This document shows, one piece after another, positions 58,658-64,000 of a stretch of 64,000 nucleotides of DNA. Origin of the DNA: an uncultured Nesterenkonia sp. (GTDB taxonomy: Bacteria; Actinomycetota; Actinomycetes; Actinomycetales; Micrococcaceae); the NCBI GenBank assembly GCA_946222885.1, contig CAMIAK010000008.1, positions 1-64,000 on the forward strand. Reading direction: 5' to 3'. The notes beneath the pieces were generated by a model. That model saw only the letters and a list, made by a program, of their open reading frames with translations, was not told the DNA's origin and searched no databases. The translations under genes were made by a program, and so were the position numbers. Numbering within the stretch: position 1 is the stretch's first letter; each line of letters begins with the position of its first letter.

Positions 58658-59791
58658 GTGGACCCCACCTCCGAAGACCCAGCTCCCGACGCCGGCCGGC
58701 CCGCCTCCCAGCCCGCCGAGCCCACCAAGCAGCAGATCCGGCGCTGGCGGAAGTACCTCGCCGATGAGATCGCAGAGGGCCGTCTCTACGCCGACCTCGC
58801 GCAGAAGAAGCACGGCGAGGAGCGGCAGATCCTGCTCGGGCTGGCCGCCGCGGAGAAGCGGCATGAGGAGCATTGGCGCGAGCTGCTGGGCGGGCACGCC
58901 GAACGGCTGCCCTCCCCCTCCGCCCACCGGGTGCTGCTGGGCTGGATGGCGCGCATCTTCGGCTCCGTCTTCATCCTGGCGCTGGCCCAGCGCGCCGAGG
59001 GCGACTCCCCCTACAGCAAGGACGACGACGCCACCCCCGGCATGGCCGCCGACGAGGAGATCCATGAGGAGGTCGTCCGCGCGCTGGCTACCCGGGGCAG
59101 GGAGAAGCTCTCCGGAGGGTTCCGGGCGGCGGTCTTCGGCGCCAACGACGGCCTGGTCTCCAACCTCGCGCTGATCATGGGCATGGGCGGCACCGGGGTG
59201 GGCTCCACGGTGATCCTGCTGACCGGGATCGCCGGGCTGCTCTCCGGGGCGCTGTCCATGGCGGCCGGCGAATTCGTCTCGGTGCGCAGCCAGCGCGAGC
59301 TGCTCGATGCCACCCGCCCCACCCAGGCCACGCTGCGCGCCGCGCCGGACCTCGACTTCGACCACAACGAGCTGGTGCTGGTCTACCGCGCCCGGGGACT
59401 CTCGGAGGAGGACGCCGAGCACCGGGCCCTGGAACGGCTGGGCGTCTTCGACTGCGACTGCGTCCCGCATAAGTCCCACGACCCGGAGGCCGCGGAGGAC
59501 GGCCACGACGTCGTCGGCTCCGCCTGGACCGCAGCCGGCTCCAGCTTCGCCTTCTTCGCCTCCGGGGCGATGATCCCGGTCCTGCCCTATCTGCTGGGCG
59601 CCGAAGGGTTGACCGCCGTGGTGCTCTCCTGTTCTCTGGTCGGTGTGGCGCTGCTGTGCACCGGTGCCGTGGTGGGGCTGCTCTCCGGGGCCTCCCCGCT
59701 GAAGCGTGGCCTGCGCCAGCTGGGCATCGGCCTGGGCGCCGCGGCCGTCACCTACGCCCTGGGCTCCCTCCTCGGAGTCTCTGTGGGCTGA
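58658..59791 (+). CDS. VIT1/CCC1 transporter with N-terminal ferritin-like domain
   Basis: A 377-residue protein. Residues about 25-150 look like a rubrerythrin/ferritin-like helical domain with spaced Glu and His (YADLAQKKHGEERQILLGLAAAEKRHEEHW, read in segments). Residues about 160-377 form the VIT1 transporter with five helices (AAVFGANDGLVSNLALIMGM, MAAGEFVSVRSQREL). The fusion suggests Fe2+ or Mn2+ export with metal sensing. GTG 58658 is the first start with the family's N-terminus. It precedes the usp promoter. Confidence 0.87.
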   Translation: MDPTSEDPAPDAGRPASQPAEPTKQQIRRWRKYLADEIAEGRLYADLAQKKHGEERQILLGLAAAEKRHEEHWRELLGGHAERLPSPSAHRVLLGWMARIFGSVFILALAQRAEGDSPYSKDDDATPGMAADEEIHEEVVRALATRGREKLSGGFRAAVFGANDGLVSNLALIMGMGGTGVGSTVILLTGIAGLLSGALSMAAGEFVSVRSQRELLDATRPTQATLRAAPDLDFDHNELVLVYRARGLSEEDAEHRALERLGVFDCDCVPHKSHDPEAAEDGHDVVGSAWTAAGSSFAFFASGAMIPVLPYLLGAEGLTAVVLSCSLVGVALLCTGAVVGLLSGASPLKRGLRQLGIGLGAAAVTYALGSLLGVSVG

Positions 59792-59815
59792 CAGCCGAGA
59801 AGAACGACGACGTCG

Positions 59816-59859
59816 TTTTTCTACACGCCGTAGAAAAGTTCTTCTACACACTGTATAAT
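59816..59859 (+). promoter_or_regulatory. Promoter and double operator before universal stress protein gene
   Basis: TTTCTAC (59818-59824), five bases, GTAGAAA (59830-59836) form the same palindrome as before tlpA. A second, weaker copy TTCTAC-ACACT-GTATAA (59842-59858) overlaps a perfect -10 TATAAT (59854-59859). Seventeen bases upstream of the -10 is TAGAAA, inside the first palindrome. The arrangement is that of a repressor or a class II activator site. Confidence 0.65.
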
Positions 59860-59907
59860 TACAACCCCGGGCACCTCACATCGCCCGGTGGGAGAGAGGA
59901 ACATCCC

Positions 59908-60909
59908 ATGATGTCCATCACCCGCACCCCCTCGCCGCTGACCCCTGCTGAGCGCCCGCTGGGCGTGGTCGTCGGCTTCGACGCCTCCGAGCAGGGATTC
60001 CTCGCACTGCACTATGCGGCCCGCGCCGCCCAGCGCCGGAACACCCAGCTGACCGTGGTCAACGTCTACCGGCTGCCCGGCCACTTCTATGCGACCCTGG
60101 CCGCGCTCCCCTCCGAGGAGGAGATCGACCTCCTGCGCCAGGACTCCGAGGGGATCCTCGACCAGGCCCGCGACTATCTGGACGGCTACCCCGGCCAGGT
60201 GGTGTACCGCTCCGTCGAGGGCGACGCCGCCGGCGCCCTCGTCCAGCTCTCGGCCTCCGCACAGCTGCTGGTCACCGGAGGACGCGGACGCGGAGGCTTC
60301 CTGGGCCGCCTGCTCGGCTCAGTGGCCGCAGCCGTGCCCGCCCACGCCCTGTGCCCCACAGTGATCGTGCCGGGATCCTATGACCCGCAGGCCGTCACCG
60401 GGCCCGACGGCGGACGCTTCAGCCCCGTGGAGGACGACAGGCCGGTGGTCGTGGGACTGGACGGCTCCGGGGTCTCCCGGCTGGCCGCCCTGCAGGCGGC
60501 GGAGGCCGCCGCCGACCGCGGCGTGGAGCTGCGGGCGATCATCGCCCTGCTGCCGCTGGACGACGTCGCCGACTGGTACCCGGACATCCATTTCGACTAC
60601 TCCCGGGTGGAGCAGCGCAAGCAGCAGCTGCAGGAGCACGCCCAGGTGGAGGCCGAATGGCTGCGCGCCCGGGTCCCCGGCTCGGAGGTCAGCGCCGCCG
60701 TCGAAGTCGGCTCCTCCGATGAGGTGCTGATCCGCGCCTCCGGCCAGGCGCAGCTGACCGTGGTGGGGACCCGCGGCCGCGGAGGGATCCGCAGTGCGCT
60801 GCTGGGCTCCACCTCCCGGTCCGTCCTGACCTCGGCCGCCGGCCCGGTGATGATCGTCCCCGAGCTGCCGGACGCCCGGCTGAAGGACCAGCCCGAGTTC
60901 CCAGCCTGA
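59908..60909 (+). CDS. Tandem universal stress protein (two UspA domains)
   Basis: A 333-residue protein with two Usp domains (about 15-155 and 170-325). Each has the ATP-binding loop near its end: TGGRGRGGFLGRLLGS and GTRGRGGIRSALLGS (G-x2-G-x9-G[S/T] type), so both should bind ATP. Such proteins act in hypoxia, starvation or dormancy. AGAGAGG lies about 9 nt before ATG 59908. Heads a cluster with DoxX-like and P-type ATPase genes. Confidence 0.9.
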   Translation: MMSITRTPSPLTPAERPLGVVVGFDASEQGFLALHYAARAAQRRNTQLTVVNVYRLPGHFYATLAALPSEEEIDLLRQDSEGILDQARDYLDGYPGQVVYRSVEGDAAGALVQLSASAQLLVTGGRGRGGFLGRLLGSVAAAVPAHALCPTVIVPGSYDPQAVTGPDGGRFSPVEDDRPVVVGLDGSGVSRLAALQAAEAAADRGVELRAIIALLPLDDVADWYPDIHFDYSRVEQRKQQLQEHAQVEAEWLRARVPGSEVSAAVEVGSSDEVLIRASGQAQLTVVGTRGRGGIRSALLGSTSRSVLTSAAGPVMIVPELPDARLKDQPEFPA

Positions 60910-61034
60910 TGCGCGTCCGCTGAACGACGCCGGCCGCTCAGAACCTCGCACGCCCGTCCAGGACCCTCACCGTCGCCGGTGCGCGGCCCGCGCGCCGGCG
61001 GCCCCCACTCACACCTCGTCCCAGGGAGACCGCC

Positions 61035-61589
61035 TTGACCACACCCACAGCCACCCCCACCCGCGCCGCCCGGACCCGGGGCCGGGGCCGGGGCATCCTC
61101 ACCCCCGCTCTCTACCTGCTGGCGACGGTGCGGATCCTCATCGGCTTCGAATTCCTCTGGGCCTTTGTGGACAAGGCCTTCGGCCTGGGCAGGAACACGC
61201 CTGCGGAGGAGGCCTGGACCGCTGGGGGCTCCCCCACCTACGGCTACCTCAGCGCAGAGCGCGCCCTGCAGGACCTCTTCCAGCCGCTGGCCGGGGTCTG
61301 GATCGTGGACTGGCTGTTCATGATCGGGCTGCTCGCCGTCGGCATCGGACTGATGGCCGGCATCGCGATGCGCGCCTCCGCCGTCGCGGGAAGCCTGATG
61401 CTGCTGTTCATGTGGCTGGCGGCCTTCCCGATCGCCACCAACCCGTTCGTGAACTACAACCTGACCAACGCCCTGGTGGTCCTGGCCCTCTTCTTCCTGG
61501 TCGGCCACATGCGGCTGAGCCTGGCCGGGCCCTGGCAGCGGATGACCGAGCGTCTGGTCGGCCCGAAGGGAGCCGAATGGCTGAAGTGA
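61035..61589 (+). CDS. DoxX-like membrane protein
   Basis: A 184-residue protein with four helices; LLATVRILIGFEFLWAFVDKAFGLG is the typical first DoxX segment (about 28-52, read in segments). DoxX-family proteins are linked to thiol-redox or quinone systems, but the role here is unknown. TTG 61035 is chosen because AGGGAG lies about 6 nt upstream and the frame is well conserved from there. Its last 13 bp overlap the P-type ATPase start, so the two are coupled. Confidence 0.78.
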   Translation: MTTPTATPTRAARTRGRGRGILTPALYLLATVRILIGFEFLWAFVDKAFGLGRNTPAEEAWTAGGSPTYGYLSAERALQDLFQPLAGVWIVDWLFMIGLLAVGIGLMAGIAMRASAVAGSLMLLFMWLAAFPIATNPFVNYNLTNALVVLALFFLVGHMRLSLAGPWQRMTERLVGPKGAEWLK

Positions 61590-64000
61590 GCACCCTGGAC
61601 CGCGCACCCGCCCATGCCCTCACCGCCGACGAGGCGCTGAGCCGCCACGGGGGCGACCCCGAACACGGCCTCAGCCCCGCAGAGACCCGCTCCCGGCTGG
61701 CCGAGCACGGCCCCAATGAGCTGCCCGCCCCGGAGAAGGACGGCGCCCTCCGGCGCTTCCTGCGCCACCTCAACGATGTGCTGATCTACGTTCTGCTCGG
61801 CGCCGCAGCGCTGACAGCGGTCCTGCAGCACTGGATCGACACCATCGTCATCCTGGCGGTGGTGGTGGTCAACGCCGCCGTCGGCTTCCTGCAGGAGGGT
61901 CGCGCCGAACGCGCACTGGAGGGCATCCGTGAGATGCTCTCCCCCTCGGCGGCGGCCCTGCGGGAGGGCGGCTGGCATACCGTGCCCGCCGCGGAGCTCG
62001 TCCCCGGGGACGTCGTGAGGCTGCGCGCCGGGGACAAGGTGCCCGCGGACCTGCGGCTGCTGGAGGCCCACGAGCTCACCGTGGAGGAGTCCGCCCTGAC
62101 CGGCGAATCGGTCCCCGCCTCCAAGGACACCGCGCCCGCGGATCCCGACGCCGTCCTGGGCGACCGCAGCTCGATGGCCCACTCCGGGACCCTGGTCACC
62201 TCCGGCGCGGGGACCGGCCTGGTGACCGCCACCGGAGCGCAGACCGAGATCGGCCGGATCAACACGATGATGAGCGAGGTCGACTCGCTGCAGACCCCGC
62301 TGACCCGGCAGATCGCCTCCTTCGGGCGCGCACTGGCGGCCGGCGTCGTCGTGCTGACCGCAGCGCTGGTGGCCCTGGGCACCCTGCTGCACGGCACGGA
62401 GCTGGGCGAGCTGCTCCAGGCCGCCGCGAGCTTCGCCGTCGCCGCCATCCCGGAGGGCCTGCCGGCCCTGATCACCATCACCCTGGCCCTGGGCGTGCAG
62501 GCGATGGCCCGACGGCGGGCGATCACCCGCCGGCTGCCCGCAGTGCAGACCCTGGGCAGCGTGACCACCATCTGCTCGGACAAGACCGGGACCCTGACCA
62601 AGAACGAGATGACGGTGGAGCGGGTGGTCCTCGCCGACGAGCAGCTGGAGGTCACCGGCACCGGCTACGCCCCGGAGGGCTCGGTCGTCCGGCCTCACGA
62701 CCCCGGAAGCCCGGACCCCGACGACGCTGGCCCGCTGGGTCTGGAGCATCCCGGGCTGCGCCGCCTGACGGAGGCGATGAGCATCGCCAATGACACCGAC
62801 CTGCTACAGAAGGACGGCCGGTGGACCATCAGCGGCGAACCCACCGAGGGCGCCCTGCAGGCCTTGGCCGGGAAGCTGGGATACAGCCCGGGCGCTGCCC
62901 ACCGGCTGGTGACCCTCCCGTTCAGCTCGGAGAACAAGCTGATGGCGACGGTGGCGGAGCTTCCCGCCGGGGATTCCGGCGCCGAGGCGCGCGTCCTGGT
63001 GAAGGGCGCTCCCGACCGGCTGCTGGACCGCTCCGTCTCCCAGCTCGCCGGTGAGGGCGTGCAACCTCTGGACCGGCACTACTGGGAGCAGCGGATCGAG
63101 GAGCTCTCCGCAGCCGGGCTGCGCGTGCTGGCCGCCGCCGAACGCCCGGCCCGCCCGGAGGACCGGGACGCCCTGGGCATCGGTTCGCTGGGCGGGGAGC
63201 TGGTCTTCCTCGGCATCGTCGGCATCGTGGACCCGCCCCGGGAGGCCGCCGTCACCGCCATCGAGATCTGCCGCACCGCCGGCATCGAGGTGAAGATGAT
63301 CACCGGCGACCACGCCGGCACGGCCACCGCCATCGCCCGCCAGATGGGGATCGAGGACGGCGCGGGTGCGATCACCGGCGCTGAGCTGGAGCGGGCCGAC
63401 GACGCCGAACTGGCCCGGCTGGCCACGGCCCACAACGTCTTCGCCCGCACCAGCCCGGAGCATAAGCTCCGCCTGGTCACCGCCCTGCAGGCCCAGGGCG
63501 AGGTGGTCGCGATGACCGGCGACGGTGTCAACGACGCCCCCGCGCTGCGGCGCGCCGACGTCGGCGTCGCCATGGGGGTCAAGGGCACCGAGGTCACCAA
63601 GGAGTCGGCCGAGATCGTGCTGGCCGACGACGACTTCAGCACCATCGAGGCCGCCGTGGAGGAGGGCCGGAGGATCTATGACAACCTGCGCAAGGCGATC
63701 GTGTTCCTGCTGCCCACCAACGGCGCACAGTCGGCGGTGGTGCTCTTCGCCGTCGCCCTGGGCTGGACGCTGCCGCTGACCCCGCTGCAGGTGCTCTGGG
63801 CCAATATGGTCACCGCGGTGACCCTGGCCTTCGCCTTCGCCTTCGAGCCCGGGGAGCCGGACCTGATGCGCAGACCCCCGCGGGACCCCGGCAAGGGACT
63901 GGTGGAGCTGCGGCACGTGCTGCAGATCGCCCTGGTCTCGCTGCTGATCGCCGCGGTCACCATGGGCGTGTTCAGGTGGCGGATGGCCGCCGGAGACGAC
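61577..64000 (+). CDS. P2-type cation-transporting ATPase (partial, runs off window)
   Basis: At least 808 residues are visible. The frame begins MAEVSTLDRAPAHALTADEA. Motifs in order: TGESVPASKD (actuator domain), PEGLPALITITLALG (ion-binding helix 4), CSDKTGTLTKNEMT (phosphorylated Asp335), MITGDHAGTA and MTGDGVNDAPALR. PEGLP and the N-terminal cation-ATPase domain put it with P2A Ca2+/Mn2+-like pumps; mycobacterial CtpF, which also lies next to a Usp gene, is a comparable case. ATG 61577 has GGGAG just upstream. The last helices are beyond position 64000. Confidence 0.9.
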   Translation, partial: MAEVSTLDRAPAHALTADEALSRHGGDPEHGLSPAETRSRLAEHGPNELPAPEKDGALRRFLRHLNDVLIYVLLGAAALTAVLQHWIDTIVILAVVVVNAAVGFLQEGRAERALEGIREMLSPSAAALREGGWHTVPAAELVPGDVVRLRAGDKVPADLRLLEAHELTVEESALTGESVPASKDTAPADPDAVLGDRSSMAHSGTLVTSGAGTGLVTATGAQTEIGRINTMMSEVDSLQTPLTRQIASFGRALAAGVVVLTAALVALGTLLHGTELGELLQAAASFAVAAIPEGLPALITITLALGVQAMARRRAITRRLPAVQTLGSVTTICSDKTGTLTKNEMTVERVVLADEQLEVTGTGYAPEGSVVRPHDPGSPDPDDAGPLGLEHPGLRRLTEAMSIANDTDLLQKDGRWTISGEPTEGALQALAGKLGYSPGAAHRLVTLPFSSENKLMATVAELPAGDSGAEARVLVKGAPDRLLDRSVSQLAGEGVQPLDRHYWEQRIEELSAAGLRVLAAAERPARPEDRDALGIGSLGGELVFLGIVGIVDPPREAAVTAIEICRTAGIEVKMITGDHAGTATAIARQMGIEDGAGAITGAELERADDAELARLATAHNVFARTSPEHKLRLVTALQAQGEVVAMTGDGVNDAPALRRADVGVAMGVKGTEVTKESAEIVLADDDFSTIEAAVEEGRRIYDNLRKAIVFLLPTNGAQSAVVLFAVALGWTLPLTPLQVLWANMVTAVTLAFAFAFEPGEPDLMRRPPRDPGKGLVELRHVLQIALVSLLIAAVTMGVFRWRMAAGDD

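Noticed and set aside
1..64000. tRNA, rRNA, CRISPR, IS element or replication origin
   Set aside because: No T-loop/anticodon patterns, rRNA blocks, transposase genes or DnaA-box clusters were noticed on reading both strands; a covariance-model scan was not possible.

Overview
The window is GC-rich, densely coded chromosomal DNA of an actinobacterium. Gene content (actinobacterial MenE/MenF types, DUF4229, DUF6350, FprA-type ferredoxin reductase, MesX) and the many start codons lying directly behind a -10 hexamer point to Micrococcales, probably a Micrococcaceae member such as Nesterenkonia or Arthrobacter. The genus is inference; there is no rRNA or tRNA in the window to confirm it.

Layout. 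0-5.9 kb: rhodanese, a cobalamin-independent methionine-synthase homologue with a possible SAM-riboswitch leader, YajQ, a Na/Pi cotransporter and HtpX. 5.9-15 kb: FprA, a SUKH-HIT pair, and a menaquinone block (menG and a polyprenyl-diphosphate synthase, menF, menD, menC). 15-22.6 kb: two PAP2 phosphatase paralogues flanking an MBL hydrolase, a lower-GC HipA-like pair and an AGCS symporter, then an M50 peptidase and a desaturase. 22.7-29.5 kb: two-component system, oligopeptidase B, lipoprotein, menB. 29.5-32.3 kb: PadR-HAAS pair and an ATPase-DUF234 protein. 33-39.3 kb: a rearranged segment (below). 40-44.5 kb: AraC regulator, aldo/keto reductase, menE, menA. 44.6-50.4 kb: the System II cytochrome c maturation operon (tlpA/resA, ccdA, resB, ccsB). 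50.6-58.5 kb: a Q/P/G-rich membrane protein, purN, DUF6350, App1-like phosphatase, glycosyltransferase, inositol-phosphatase family. 58.6-64 kb: VIT transporter, universal stress protein, DoxX-like protein and a P-type ATPase running off the end.

How genes work together. Most menaquinone genes (F, D, C, E, B, A, G plus a polyprenyl synthase) and cytochrome c maturation are here, so much of the window serves respiration. The tlpA operon and the usp-doxX-ATPase cluster share a palindrome (TTTCTAC-N5-GTAGAAA), which suggests one regulator couples respiratory-chain assembly to a stress/dormancy-type response.

Main discoveries. (1) A ~6.3-kb inversion with ends near 32,980 and 39,283 has split two genes at once, the methionine synthase mesD (partner of mesX) and a RhuM-Fic gene; re-inverting the segment joins both pairs of fragments. 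(2) A family of 69-bp palindromes (four clear copies, one degenerate), all at 3' ends of genes. (3) At least twenty genes show a TAnnnT-like hexamer 6-7 nt before the start codon, indicating widespread leaderless mRNAs. (4) Long, unrelated hairpins occupy most convergent gene junctions.
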